Positions 22,301 to 34,473 of a stretch of 64,000 nucleotides of DNA are shown one piece after another (position 1 is the stretch's first letter; each line of letters opens with the position of its first letter). The DNA lies in the NCBI GenBank assembly GCA_013398015.1, contig VZRR01003269.1:62227-126226 (forward strand), read 5' to 3'. A program made the position numbers and the translations under genes. The DNA comes from Oreocharis arfaki (lineage: Eukaryota > Chordata > Aves > Passeriformes > Paramythiidae). The notes beneath the pieces are model-generated. The model saw only the letters and a list, made by a program, of their open reading frames with translations, was not told the DNA's origin and made no database searches.

Positions 22301-22759
22301 GAACTTTGCAAAATATAAAAACTTGAGCAAATTATGGTGGAGGGATGAGATGTGTCTTATTTATGGATCATGTCATGGTTCATTTTTTCACCTTCAGCAC
22401 AGTATCTGCTTTTCCTATCACAGATGATCCTGGGAGCATCTGAAGGGATATTATTTAGTGATTATCACTGTCATCTCCTACAGTTATGTAATTTTATATC
22501 CAACTTAACTGTCTGTCCATATCCACCGTAGTGCATTTGCTGATATCAAACAAGCCCAAAACACTAAAATAATCAATTTTATACGTCCTCTTAAAGTCAG
22601 CAACCTCCCGAGGTGATGGTTACAAATTATCAGTGAGCTCATGTCGCTGTCCTACCTCCTACCCCCCAAAGCTCACTGTTCTGAAACTGTATGTGAAAGA
22701 AAAGGTCACTTACCGTTCAGACAAAAGGAGCCCACTACAAAGAGAACGAGGGTGTACAT
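10246..22759 (-). CDS. CHRNB4: Neuronal nicotinic acetylcholine receptor subunit beta-4 (complete)
   Basis: This is the structural (complementary) subunit of alpha3-beta4 nicotinic receptors, acetylcholine-gated cation channels of autonomic ganglia. Six coding exons join in frame: 22759-22714, 18110-17965, 16196-16152, 16026-15917, 13404-12432 and 10386-10246, giving 1,461 nt and 486 residues (human beta-4 is 498). The order is signal peptide (about 1-16), extracellular domain with loop-D Trp76 (TTNVWLNQ), Cys-loop Cys149-Cys163 around HFPFDQQN, M1 (about 230-252), the SDCGEK linker that marks cation channels, M2 (about 260-278), M3 (about 290-313), a cytoplasmic loop (about 314-448) and M4 (about 455-473). 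No vicinal Cys pair is present, as expected for a beta subunit. Beta-4 rather than beta-2 is indicated by DYEGIDKLRIPAKHIWLPDI, the NNGS site, and TVNPLDPNYVDVTYDFIIKR. All introns are GT-AG and no frame damage was seen. Confidence 0.97.
10387..12431 (-). other. CHRNB4: CHRNB4 intron 5
   Basis: This 2,045-bp intron has donor GTAAGT and acceptor TTTTTCTTCCAG. It is AT-rich and no embedded feature was recognised. Confidence 0.85.
12432..13404 (-). CDS. CHRNB4: CHRNB4 coding exon 5 (Cys-loop, M1-M3, cytoplasmic loop)
   Basis: The 973-nt exon carries the Cys-loop (SACKIEVKHFPFDQQNCT), the inner strands to VDVTYDFIIKRKPLFYT, M1, the GEK selectivity linker, pore-lining M2 (TLCISVLLALTVFLLLIS), M3 and most of the M3-M4 loop up to MKSDDNDQS. 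The donor GTAAGT follows. The loop contains PCNCKKTKAENPCM, a cysteine cluster. The conserved loop end EVQEAIDGVSFIAEHMK forms the MA helix that lines the intracellular exit of the pore. Confidence 0.97.
13405..15916 (-). other. CHRNB4: CHRNB4 intron 4
   Basis: This 2,512-bp intron has donor GTAAGT and acceptor TCTCCTCAG. It is AT-rich, unique-looking sequence with no recognised embedded feature. Confidence 0.85.
15917..16026 (-). CDS. CHRNB4: CHRNB4 coding exon 4
   Basis: The 110-nt exon encodes EWIDYRLAWKPSDYEGIDKL, RIPAKHIWLPDIVLYN and two bases of an Asn codon. The donor is GTAAGT. DYEGIDKLRIPAKH is diagnostic of beta-4 over beta-2. Confidence 0.97.
16027..16151 (-). other. CHRNB4: CHRNB4 intron 3 (125 bp)
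   Basis: A short 125-bp intron lies between the invariant 45-nt and 110-nt exons, with donor GTAACA and acceptor TTCTCTTAG. Confidence 0.93.
16152..16196 (-). CDS. CHRNB4: CHRNB4 coding exon 3
   Basis: The 45-nt exon encodes NEREQIMTTNVWLNQ, including the loop-D Trp on the complementary face of the agonist pocket. The donor is GTAACA, weaker than the others in the gene. Confidence 0.96.
16197..17964 (-). other. CHRNB4: CHRNB4 intron 2
   Basis: This 1,768-bp intron ends in acceptor CCCCTGCAG. It contains a short AT dinucleotide tract (about 17020-17032). No other feature was recognised. Confidence 0.85.
17965..18110 (-). CDS. CHRNB4: CHRNB4 coding exon 2
   Basis: The 146-nt exon encodes SMAADAEEKLMNHLLSPDRY, NKLIRPAVNSSQLVSIELQV and SLAQLISV, the N-terminal helix and first strands. 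NSS is a potential glycosylation site. The donor is GTAAGT. Confidence 0.96.
18111..22713 (-). other. CHRNB4: CHRNB4 intron 1
   Basis: At 4,603 bp this is the largest intron of the gene, with donor GTAAGT and acceptor TGCTTTACAG. It is AT-rich and essentially repeat-free as read by eye. No exon or RNA gene was recognised in it. Confidence 0.85.
22714..22759 (-). CDS. CHRNB4: CHRNB4 coding exon 1 (signal peptide)
   Basis: The 46-nt coding part encodes MYTLVLFVVGSFCLN plus one base of a Gly codon, a short hydrophobic signal peptide. The donor is GTAAGT and phase 1 matches exon 2. The ATG has A at -3. Start choice rests on the signal-peptide fit and splice phase. Confidence 0.88.
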
Positions 22760-23000
22760 TTTCCTCCTGGCAGTAACAAGGAGAGGTGGATTACTGTTCT
22801 TCAGCTTAGACAGCTGGCAATAGGCTCTGTTGTCAGGGATGCACAGGGAAGAGCTGTAAAAGCAAACCTGAATCTTGGAGGTATGAAATGCCTGGAAAGA
22901 GACAGACAGTAGGACCTGACAGAAGCGTTCTGCAAAGTGGAATTTTCGTGAGCATAGTGGTCCCTCCCCCTTTGCAGCTGTTTAAAGAGCTTTGTGAAGA
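22760..23000 (-). promoter_or_regulatory. CHRNB4: CHRNB4 5' flank with E-box and C-rich element
   Basis: About 200-220 bp upstream of the CHRNB4 start codon, a CAGCTG E-box (22975-22980) sits next to CCCTCCCCC (22962-22970), which reads GGGGGAGGG on the coding strand. Published rat beta-4 promoter work describes adjacent C-rich boxes bound by Sp-family factors and an E-box. The motifs are seen; their function in this genome is inference. Confidence 0.4.
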
Positions 23001-24019
23001 GGAAAAGCAAATAAGAAGAGGGAACATAATGTGATAATGTTGAAAAAAAGGAAATGAAAGAGCAAGCTAAGGGACATGATGTGCAAAAGACAACTGCTTA
23101 ATTCTTGCTACTAGATAACGTTTAAAAGGCTTTCTGATTAATGAGTGTAATGGGTGGGAATGGCTGCGTGGGAAGAATTGGTTATAACTTCATGCCATAA
23201 AACCTCTTAGTGTCAATAAATTATAGCCCCAGCAGAGGGTTATTTTCTGTGTCAAGAGAAAAAGTTTATTACCTACTGCCAACCCTTTTGCACTCCAAGG
23301 CCCACACATGTGATCTCTTTAAACTAGAGCTCCAAAAACTTTTTGGGAGCACCAAGAGAGGAACAGAAAATTTGTTGTCATTAGCATCTGATGAGATTTT
23401 TTAAAGAAAGGTAGAGCAATCTGTGGTGAAGTAGCAGTAGGGATAAAGATACTCTGGAGGGGCATTAGAGAACTTCTATAGAATTCATCTTTAAGAGCTG
23501 AAGGGTTTAGCAGAGTGTAGGTTGTCATGTGTTTTGGGACTTGCCATGGGAAGATTTGTGTAGAAGAAAGGGGCAAGAAGATCATATGTGCCCTTTGCAA
23601 GTGCTGTAGGACAGGCTGAAGTCCATGGATAGAAAAGAAACCCACACCAACTTTGATCCCCTGTAACTTTTAAACTTTTCTATATATACATGTAATTAAT
23701 TTTGTTTAGAGGTGCATTTATTGTATTTAATACTATGCAAATGTCTCAGATGATAAAAAATTCAGTGGACTATGTAGTGGAATTGACAGTTGATGACTTC
23801 TGTGTACTCAAAAAAATTTTGCAGCACACTGTTGCCTTATTGTTAAACATGTCAACATAAATGTGCTGGGTTTGCTGCAGATCTTAATTAGCAAGTTGAG
23901 CCTGGTATCAGAGGTCACCTGTGCAAGTTACTGCCTATTATTTCCAGTCTTTTTTTCTGCTTTCATCACTCCCTTTTCTCTCTTATTCACTATCCATTAG
24001 CTAGAATTGGTTTAAATTG
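23001..24019. other. Intergenic DNA upstream of CHRNB4
   Basis: This is AT-rich unique sequence between the CHRNB4 5' flank and the CR1 insertion. Nothing was recognised. Confidence 0.6.
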
Positions 24020-24376
24020 TGACTATTTAGCCTGGAGAAGAGAAGGCTCTGGGGAGGCCTTAATGTGGCCTCTGAGTACTTAAAGGGGCTTATAAGAACT
24101 ATAAGGACAGATGTTTTAATAGGACAAGGGGTGATGTTTTTAAACCAAAAGAGGTGGATTCAGTCTAGATATAAGGAATATATAATGAGGATGTTGAAAC
24201 ATTAGAACTGTTTGCCCAGGGAAGTGGTAGATGGTAGAGGCCCCATCCAAGGAAATAGATTGGACGGGGCTCTGAGCAACTTGGTCTAGTTGAAGGTGTC
24301 TCTGCTCATGGCAGGGTTGAGTTGGACTAGATGACCTTTAAAGGTCCCTTCCAACTGAAATTATTCTATGATTCTA
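24020..24376 (+). mobile_element. CR1 LINE 3' end, truncated
   Basis: The segment follows the CR1 3' region closely: AGCCTGGAGAAGAGAAGGCT, then GGACAAGGGGTGATG, TGTTTGCCCAGGGAAGTGG, CCCCATCCAAGGAAATAGA, TTGAGTTGGACTAGATGACC, AAGGTCCCTTCCAACTGAA and the tail ATTCTATGATTCTA. It is a 5'-truncated non-LTR element of about 350 bp with no intact reading frame. Several small deletions relative to typical copies indicate an old insertion. The 5' boundary is approximate. This family is the dominant repeat of bird genomes. Confidence 0.93.
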
Positions 24377-27300
24377 AATAGCGTGGGACCTGAGGGGCAG
24401 TGTGAATGGTTTCAGTAAGACAAACAGAACAGTCACAGTGGGGAAATCTGCTTGATTTAAAATACCAAGGCAGTCCTAGTGAATACCTGTAAATAGACTA
24501 GCTGCATGAAAATGTAACACTGTTTCTCTGTTTTTCTCATGTTTAATCAACAGCATGTAGAAAAGAGACCTTAGAAAATTGATCTTTTGCAGCGGTCAGA
24601 AATCCTAGGAGGTGTGTCCCAAGTGAAGTCTTTATTCCGAGCCTTCCACTTTGTGCTTCCCACAACAGTGTGCTGGTCATGTACCTTGTCAGAGACTTCT
24701 ACATCAGAGACCTTGCTACTCTTGAGCCTGCTGGGCAAGATTGTCTCTCATAATGTGCAGGGAATTGCTCTCACAGTGCTGAGCCTTCAGTTAATAAGGG
24801 TGTGTTTGAGCAAAGTACCAGTGTGATGGGGAAGAAAGACTGCATCTGTTTCTCAGTTGTTACTTTCTGATATCTGACCTATTTCTCCCCAAAGGCAAAT
24901 CTTCCATCTGCCAACCCAGCCTCTGTGCTTTTGCAGTGGTTGTAGAAGGAACAGATGTATGAAGTCACTGTGCTTGTATCATCTATGTTGCTTGGTGCTT
25001 GAGAGCTGAGTAGCAGCTCAGGGTATAACAAAACAGGCTGAGATTGCTTCACCAAAGCAGTGGGCCCTCACAGAGCTAAAGGGTCACAGACCATGCACTG
25101 ATTGCTCTGGTTATCCTGCTGAAGCTGAGGTGAAAGGGAAGAATTACCACAACTGGTTTTCATATTCCTTCCTTTGCTATCTGCTTGTGTTCGTTCATTC
25201 TGACACGGCACTCAAGGTCTTCCTTCATGACTTACGCTCTGCAATTGTTTTCCCCACAGTGATGCTGCAGGATTCCATTTGTTCATTACGTTGAGGTCCC
25301 GAAATGAAAAGCCTTTTTAGCAGACATTAGCATATGTGATATTGTGGATTTGCATGTTAATGCACTGTGAAGGCGTGGGAATGGCATGGCGCAGAGCCAT
25401 TCACTGAACTGGCTGGGGGCTGCTGCTGGTGCTGTGATGCTTTGCATGCCGTAGGGTATTAGAGCTCTCAGATGCATGAGGAATGCAAGATGTTCGAGTG
25501 TCCGGGGAAATTGGCAGTCCCCTTCTGCGGATTTATCATGGTGATTTCCATCTGCTGTCTGCATTAGGAAAGAACCAGTCAAAAATGCTGGAGCTTTCAA
25601 AGTGGAAGTAACCTGGGGTATAGCCAGCTTCCTTAATGGCACGGGTACAGGGAGTTTGCTGCAAAAGTAAATGCTTCTGAGTGGAAGGGCACAGTTCGTT
25701 TCCAGCCGTTTTGATGCTGAAATGATGTTTCAGAACACACAGGGCTGACTTACTGTTGCACTCACGGAACAGCTGTCACTTTCTGATAGAAAATTGCTAC
25801 AGAAAATGTCAACTAATTGCAATTTCTTTTTCCTAGCTCCTTATAGGCATGAAGTTAATGACATCTACCAAAGTCCTGGCTCATGTCATCAGCAGCAAGG
25901 CTTACGTTGCGTTTTGATCGGTTGAAGAATGGAACTTCTTACAGGTGATTTCTGCAAATACCCAGAGGGCCCTGCAGGTAAAGTCCTGGCTTTCCCTACT
26001 CACCACTACCTAGATGAGCTCATTAGAACATGTGCTGGAGCTAATGTTTTGCATTCCTGGAATTTTTTTTCTTACAAGTGCACTAAGAGTCCTATTAGAG
26101 AAGTGGGATGCCTCAGTCATTCTGGTGCTAATGTTTTTGTGTTAAATTATACTGCTGCAGCTTCATTTCACAGTGCTCTAGTGTAGCCTGATTTAAAATC
26201 TGCAAGGCAAACCAAAACTGTGGCACTGTAGTTCCAATAACTGTCAGCTGGATGAGCTTAGCTAGGTCCTCACAACTGTTAGTAGAAATTAGTGGGAAGG
26301 GCAAGGGTATGTGGAATATTTAGTCTGTTGTAATCTAAAGCTTTGGAATTTAGCAAGCTTTTTTTGGATTAGTAGATGCTTTATACTGGAGAAGTAGTTT
26401 TCATCCAGAGGCTTACTCTACAGGGATGGACTGTGTCTATGTGGGTAATCATGTCATAAAGTTTCCTACAGCATTCCTGTAGATGTATTTGCGTTCCCAG
26501 ATGGGTTCTAACCAATTTCTAGGTATTTGTAATAAGCTGTCTTCAGGCAAGCCAAAACACCATCAAGATTTTGCAAATGGCAGTGCAAAACAGCTGTGGA
26601 TGCTAGCAAATCAGGTAAATAACACTCCTTTAGGGTTTCAAATGATCATACTATGTGTTATCCCATCAGAGTCTGCTCCAAACCCCCAAAATGTTTCAGA
26701 GAATTGTCACTCATACCACTGGGACGATGCTAATAACAGTAATGACTCTGTAGCAGTGGATGAGAGCTTTCATGGTTAAAATATGTATTATTATGGATAA
26801 ATGGAAAGCCACCTTTCTGCTCTGGAACATGCCTGATGGTAGGCCAAGTCACTCCGGGAAAAACAGTGCTTTCCTTTTCTGGGTAATTTTGGAAGTCCTC
26901 AGCGTGTGCTGTGTGAGCTACAGGTGTGTTGTGTTTGTAGAGTACTTAGGCAATAATGTTAAAAGCCTCTAACACTCACTGATTACCTTCAACATCTTTA
27001 ACCTTCAAAGTGCACAAGTGTAATGAGTCCAGAGAGCTCTCTGAAGCAGTGCAGAAGCAGCAGCTGGATGTGGTTATGCTACTTTGGAGCTGATACTCTT
27101 ATTTTTATTAGACTCTTTTGCTTCCTCATATGTGCTTTGAGATTTGTTGCACAAAAACCTGTTGAGTGCCCAATATGTGACTGGCAAACAGTCATGCATT
27201 CTTTGAAAAGACTGTAAATTAAGCTGGAGCCTTTCTTGCAATGTCTGTATTTTATGAAGTTAATAAAAAGGGTGTGTATGTGCACATCCTTGGCAATACC

Positions 27301-30300
27301 ACTGTGTGCTATATGCAGCATAAGCATTTTTGTGTGCTCTTACTTTCTGAAGTAAAAGCTCTAAATGTAGATTCCAGGAGTAGCAAACAATTCCTTAAGT
27401 TTTTGTGTCTTGCTACATTATTCTGATTAAGAAACTGTGCTTCTTTACTTGCTGAATCACTGTAATTGTTGTGCAGTTTCCAGTTTTGGTGTAATGACAG
27501 AGTGTATTATATCTCTTGGTTAAGGTCTATTTGTAAGTTTTTAGTATTCACAGTGTTTTCTAGATTCAGTAGAATTGCCCCTTTCAATTCTCATCACTTT
27601 ATTATCAAGCAGAACTTGAGAGTCAGTTACTAAGGATTTATTTCCAGCTTTTTCAGTATTTACACCTTTCTACTGAAATATGTGAAAAGTCCTATAGCGA
27701 AAACCTACAGCAAAAAACTATTTACCATGGGTGTCAAAAACTATAATGCATGTAACATTGCTGTGAAATAAAACATCATTATCCCAAGAGTAAAGAGTAA
27801 GTAGCCTGTGCTAAGGCAAATGCACCGTCAACTATGCAGATTGAAATTTTAATCCCATTTACTGTCGTGTTTTCTGCAGCAGTTGGTAAGCTGTTGAGAA
27901 AAGCTCTACTATCTACCAAAAGGAGATGCCATGAATAAATCAAATGTGATATTTTCAAGCTGTTGTGGAATTTAGTGTTGCAGGCCCAGACCTGCAGATC
28001 TTGCTCAGACTGTAGAGCGATGTTTTATCCATGAGGTTGGCAAACTTTGTACTGGACAGACTTGTATTAGAAGGGTCACTGTTTTTGGCAGTAAAATGAT
28101 TGTCCTTCTCAAGATGCCTCTCTGTACTGCCAGATGCTGATAGCAATAGATAAGTACATACCTGGTCATCTGGAAAACCCAGCAGTGCTGCGGTGCAGAA
28201 CACATTCACTGCAAACTTGTGAAGAGTTTTGCTTGAATTCTAACCACTGCTCTTCAGTGAGACAGACCTGCCCACTGCTACCTCCTTCCTTGCTTTCATG
28301 GTGTTGGGCCCATGCCAGGATAGTAATGGCTCTTTTGTACACTGGGCTTTTAGGATGAGACATTGGCATTTGTGGATTAATCTCCTGTTACTGAGATCAC
28401 TTGTGTGCCAGAAGAATAAATAACACAACTGTTCATGGCACAGTCCAAAGGTTTTTCTCCTGCACCCCAGATGGAGGGAATTGTAACTTCTGTATCTGCA
28501 CATCCCTTCAAATGAGAAGTAGAAGAGTGAAGGACAACTGTGCTGTTTGAGCTTAACCTTTTTATTTGGAACTGCTACATTCCAAAATGAGAAAATTGAA
28601 AAAGTGCACTAAAAAAAGGAGGGCTTTAGGATATAAGACTGAGAGCCAAAAGACAAGGGCTTTGTTTTCAGCTCTACCATGGGTCTCTGGGGCTGTGTTC
28701 AGATGAGTACCATTGTTGCTCAGTGCTTCATTTTCCCCAGGTGTAAAGCAAAGATAAGGATTTGAAAAGAATTAACTAATGTTTGTAGAGGGCTTGGATG
28801 GCAAGGAATGAAGAAGAATCATGAAAACACAAGGAAGCCATTGAGTACTTTGGCTTTCACACTTCTACTACCAAAGAGGCTTTTGCTTTCCTTGACAAGC
28901 AAATGAAATGGATCTTGGGCTTGTCTGTCATGAAGTTAATTCGATCTCTCTAAAACTGATTAATTAAACATGTTAAATGTAGAGAAATGTGGCCAGGACA
29001 GATTAGCAGGACATGTGGTTCTTTAAATATGGGAGGGCACTATGCATAGAATCTTCAATATGAGGGACTTTCCTCAAAGTCACTTAAAAGTGTTTGGGTC
29101 CAAGCCAGATTGTTCTTGCTGCACTGCAGAGAGGGATGGAACTGAAAACAGAGATGGGAAAGGTCTCACAGGTGGAGAGGCAGATACATCCTTTATTTTT
29201 GCCTAGAGAGAGGCTCCAAAACTAATTCTTTAAATTTAGGGCTTTTATACTTTCTTGGCTTGGGAAGTAGCAGGCACTGGGAGACTTGGAAGCCAGAGGT
29301 CTGATACCAGAGCAGATAGCTGGGAGATGAAGCTCCGGGTTGGATGCAGGGGGTCCCAGGGCTGAAGTGGAAGTCTAAGTGGGATGTTTTTCCAGGTACA
29401 TGATGGGGGAGAGTGGCAGCTGGGAGTGGCAGCTGGGAGTGCTGGCAGTCACCTTGATGGCAAGCACAGAGCTGGCAAAAAGGAAGGCAGCCCTGGGAAG
29501 GAAGGCTTTTGTACCAGTGCCTGGTCACCAAATGATCCATAGCCAAGCTACTGGATCTGCTGCTACTGAACCTGGGCTTCCTACTCGTGCCCTGCATTTG
29601 GGTTTGAGAGGGCATTGATTACTCTCCATGTGACCAGCTGGCTGTGCGTGAAAGCAGCAGCTGTGCTTGTTCCTAACGATTCCTGGGAGACTCCTCCTCA
29701 TGGCCTGGCCGTGCTGACAAAAGTGATGACGTGTAGAAGCAGGAACAGCAGATGGCAACCAAGAGCTTGGCTGCTGGTGCACACAGGGCAGTAATGGAGG
29801 CGTAATAAATGGATGTTATGCAGGATAATGAAGCAATTCCCAGGTCTTGGATTTGAAAATACAGTATTTCTATCTCAACTAACAAAAAAATTTTATAGAG
29901 TCATATATCTGGCAACCTGTTGGGGTTTTACTGCCTGCAAACTTTGCCATGCATAGAACTTGTGAACCTGTCGTGTAATCAGTAGCATTTCCTCTGCCCT
30001 TCCTTCAACTTTGATATACTAAGAAAAATTAAAAGAATAGGAAACCATTTTTAAAAAACCCACTCTAATTGTATATTCATTATTTTTCCAAGCTGAAAAT
30101 AGAGCTCCTTAATTTGCTAGGTAATAACCCAATCTCTCAGTATTACACATCAATATACGTTTAATGGAGAGACATGAGTATCTAAAGACAGCCACTTCTG
30201 TTTGATGAGAAGTTTTGGTAATTCAGAGCAAGAATCCAAACTTGAATTTAGATTTTTAAGTATGTGAAACTTTTGAAGCTCCATCAGTGTCCCAAATTAA

Positions 30301-33300
30301 GGGTTTTTTTCTTTTGCCTTACCCATCATACCACAGCAGAGTTTGTTATTTCCAAGTCAAAGGAAGCAGTTCTTTCTGTCTCTTCAGATTTGGATTTTGT
30401 AAGTTTCTTTAATGCCTCTGGTTCTATCATCTGCGCTGTGTGGAAAGAAATTTGTGCTGACATCATCTAACTGCCCTGAAGAGAAAATATGTTGCATATC
30501 ACCAAGGAAAGGGAGAAATTTATCTATAATTTAGGGCAATAACGGGTTTTAATTCACAAAGTCTTATAGCATCTCACATACTGACAGATTCTACTATCAT
30601 TAGCGACATCTTGGGATTCTGTTGTGTGGATTTAATCAGTTATGACTGAAAGGAAATCATTACAAGGGCCTCAGTTTTGTAACCACTCCTGGGGTTTATT
30701 ATCCTTTGTGGCAGTTGTGCTTATGAGATCTCAGGAGACGTTTATTTTTGCAAGCAAGGAAACCCACACAAATTATTGATATTTCGGGGGGTTGGTGGTA
30801 GTGAGGTGCTGATGCTGGATAGCAGGCTGGGTCCTCCTCCCCAGCAGCAAACTCCTGTGACAGCCCAGGCTGATGGATGGACATTTGGTGGTTATTTGTA
30901 GTTCTTAACCTGCCAGGGCTGTGCTCATGGCCCTGCCTCCAGCACGGCAGCGTGCCGTGCAGGCAGCTGCAGTGCCCAGAGGGGACACACCTACTCGCTA
31001 TTTCCAGCCCGTGGTGCCCCTGAGCCACACAGAGCTCACCGGGGGAGCTCTACCCAGCAGCATCTGTGACCTTATCTTTACCTTCCATGTGCACCTCATT
31101 GCTTCTGCGTTTTTTCCCAGTGGATGGAAATCATGTTATATGACATACAAGGCAATTTATTGCCTATAGTTTAAGAAACTATGTTTCTGTTTTAAGAGAT
31201 GAGGTATCTGATTGAGTAGCAAAATATTTGATTCAGCAGGTAATAGATCTGACTCACAGGGTCATTTATTTGTTTCCTAGGTAGTACATATAAAGTGATT
31301 AACAAAGCATCTGGCTTACTACGTGTTCTGGTTTTCTTTTTTTTTTTTTATCTTGTATAATTAACTTATGTATGTCTGTGTGATTCCTCTCTAGCAGTCC
31401 ATAAAATCTCTGTCAAACTGGGTTTGTGACATGTCTATGCCAGTGTGTGGTCAAAACCAATAACGGCCCCGTTGTCACATAAAACTCAACAGCAGTCACT
31501 CTGAATGTGGCCATGAGCTAAATATAAACATGGGATACATTTGCTTGTCAGTAAAGGTGGTGTATTTTTAGAATTCAACTGGAACCTTACAATTTCTTGT
31601 ATGTTATTGAGAAGCTTCAGAGACTACTGTGTCTTCCATAGCCAAAACCCTATTTTGAGTTCTACCCAGTGCAATCTGTATTCCATCTGCTCCTTATTTA
31701 TGGCAGCCTGAAGCATGCCAGCATGCAAGGGGACAAAAGCCATCCTGTTTTGACTAGGCTAGCACTGTGTGTGTGATATTCTTATTAGAGTCCCATTTGA
31801 GGCAGTAGGAGTAATTGATTTAGTAGGACTGGCACAAATCCAGACAGATCAGGTCAGATCAACACTGAACTAATTGTGTGAGGATTCTTCTTGCTGAAAA
31901 TGTTTTAATAAATATTTTGCGTTGTCATCATTCAAATCAAATTGCTCTGATTTTGAATAAGTTGTAAATACTGCAGGCACTGAACTGGAGATACCCCGAG
32001 GTGATATGCTTCTAGTCTCTGATTGCCACTGATTTCCTTTCCTAGAGTTTTAAAAATACTCACATTTCTCTTTTAAAAATTCTTTTAGTCTAAATGGCCA
32101 CTTACTACTGGATCAGGAAGATGCTTAGTTTGAAGCATGTGCACTCATTTGAAACTCATAGGTAGGCTGGGTATTTCTGCCTGCCCCTACCTTGTGTCTG
32201 ACAGATGTGTCCTGACTTCTTATGATTTACATGACTTTTTTCTCCCTAAATACCATTTTGTTGAGGTTTCAGTTAGTTCTACAAGAAATTAATTTTTGTA
32301 ACAGCTGTCAGTGAGGAGTTGTTTACACCTGAAGACAGCTGCTGAATGTGAGCATCTGAGAGAAAGGTGAATCGTTTGTCATTGGAGCTGTGAGGTTTGT
32401 CCAAAGGAGGACACTCCTCCTCCCAGCCCTCCTGGTGACCTGGGTTCCTTTAACCCTGCGCTTTGAGAAGATTATGTCCCTGAGGCTGCTGTCATTGAAA
32501 GACAGAGCTAAAGCAGTCTTAGAATGTGACTTGAAAGGACTTGGAAATCAAGGTGTTGGAAAACAGCTTCTTCAGGGCTCAGTTACATTGGCTGAGAAAG
32601 GGGAACAAACTGCTCAGAGAGCTTGTAATGCTTGATTTCTTTATAAAGGCTAAATGCGTTGGGACAAAGAATTTTAAATTGCTGTTTGTTAAAGATTTAT
32701 CATCATCCCTTAGTATATGGGAATGGCTAATAAAGAGGCCAAAGGCCTTTCATAGCGTCTTTGGCAGCATCAAGGGAAGCTGACTCTGATAAAGTGTATC
32801 ATTCCAAGATTCAAAAACTTCTCTTTCAGATGAATCCCTTGGGTTTTGCCTAATTCTCACAAGAAAAAGCTCTTTTTCAACATGAAAAATTTATGATCCA
32901 CTTACAATCAAACTGTCTTGTGTTTCTCTGAGCCTAGTGGTTCTTTCTAGCTTTGGGCTACCCACACTGGGATCAGGGAGGCTGCAGAAAGTGAGTGACT
33001 GTCACAGGAGAGCAGAAATGAGTGGATTATGAAGACACAAATATCTGTGCTGGGAATGAAATTGGATTTTCAAGCTAACAGAATTTCCCCCCTACTCTCG
33101 AAGCAGATCTGTAGGGGTTTGTTAGCTGGAGCTGAGGAGGAGAGAGAGAGGGAGGAGCTGTTCATTAGTGCACAAGGCTTTCAAGAAGTGGCTTTGGGAA
33201 ACTCATGTTGTAAGGAACAGCTCTCTGCTACCAGAGGAATCAGAAGAATTGTTCCAGACTTTCTGTGACCGGCTAGGTCTCTTGGTAAAACAGTTTCAGA

Positions 33301-34404
33301 GAAAGGTGGTCACGAGGGAGCACAGAATATTTGCATGTCGTGTATAAGCTCCCCCCGCCCCGCCGTTCCTCTCTGTCTGACTGAAGCCAACTGCTGTGTG
33401 GTGGGTAGGAGGAAATATCACATCCCCCAGCTTTCCCAAGTTCTGCCTCTGCCAGCTTGTGTTCAAAGGACTCTCCTGCCTGCTATCTTACTTCCCACTA
33501 CCCATCCCATGTCTGCATGGGTTCCCTTGCCAGGGACACCTCCAGAGCTGCAGCAATAGAATTGATCTGAGCACACACACCATTAACATGAAGTGCTGTT
33601 TCCTTTAAACCAAGAGCTGTTTATATTCCAGTTGTACTCTCCAAAGCACAGCTGAACTGGAAATGTCAGTGCAACCCATTTGTCCCGGCCCTTGTATCGT
33701 GTTTGAGCAGAGGATGTGAGCCTGCAGGAAACTGCAGATCCCACAGGTCTTTTTCTTCCTTATGCTTTGCCAAGGATTTATTGAGGTTTATGTTGGCTTC
33801 AGTGCTTTTAAAAAAAAAAGATCTTTAGGGTGTTTCATATTACCTTATTGTGTACACTTGGAAAATACTTCCATTAAAGCAGATTAGTATTTTATTAATA
33901 TGATTTGTGTCCAGGCTGTTTTCAGGCAGCTGCAATAAAAAGAGATGGAATCTCATAGAAGGCAGTGCAGAGGATAAATGACTCCCAGCTGGAAAGGCTA
34001 TGCCTGATACTTCATTTTGTATTGCAGTCTTCACAAAAGATAGCTTTGAACTAACTAGGAACCACAACGAAAACTAGAAATACTCTGGAGTGAATCTCTG
34101 TGAATGTTTGGTAAAGTGCAGGAAACGATGAAGTGCTTTTAAATACATCCAAAGGGCTGCTGTAGCCACCTGCTTGTGGCCATGCTGCCAACAGGAGCAG
34201 TTTGAGAGATGGGGATTTAAACCAGAAGTACAGAGGATTTGGAGCTTGTGTTTTTCAGCCCTGCAGTGCCACAAGTCAGACAGGTGTCTGAGGAGACAGA
34301 TTCCACAAAACTGCAGGCAGCCAGCTTGTCAAGACAAGAAGGGCACTTCTGTAGGTGAGAGCTGCAAGCACTGCACTGAATACCAGAATGCCAGGGGGGA
34401 TGTG
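24377..34404. other. Intergenic DNA, no gene recognised
   Basis: This is about 10 kb of mostly unique sequence. It contains a 13-bp perfect duplication (29412-29437) and a T13 run (31337-31349). Open frames up to about 140 codons occur on both strands, but none shows a known domain, a convincing splice partner or a coherent amino-acid composition. Confidence 0.6.
29412..29437. repeat. 13-bp tandem duplication
   Basis: AGTGGCAGCTGGG occurs twice head to tail without mismatch, and a decayed third start (AGTGCTGGCAG) follows. Confidence 0.8.
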
Positions 34405-34473
34405 TGTGTACCCATGGGAGAATCTTTTGTGTACCCATGGGAGAATCTTTTGTGTACCCATGGGAGAATCTTT
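34405..34473. repeat. Three perfect 23-bp tandem copies
   Basis: Units at 34405-34427, 34428-34450 and 34451-34473 are identical. Each contains the 8-bp palindrome CCCATGGG, flanked by TGTGTA and by AGAATCTTT. A decayed fourth start (TGTCTAC) follows. The 23-bp period is not a multiple of three, so the repeat is not under protein-coding constraint. Perfect identity suggests recent expansion. Confidence 0.95.

Noticed and set aside
29193..29615. 140-codon minus-strand frame rich in Ser, Pro and Gln
   Set aside because: The composition mirrors a local CAG/CTG-rich patch, no known family is visible, and a competing frame on the other strand covers the same bases.
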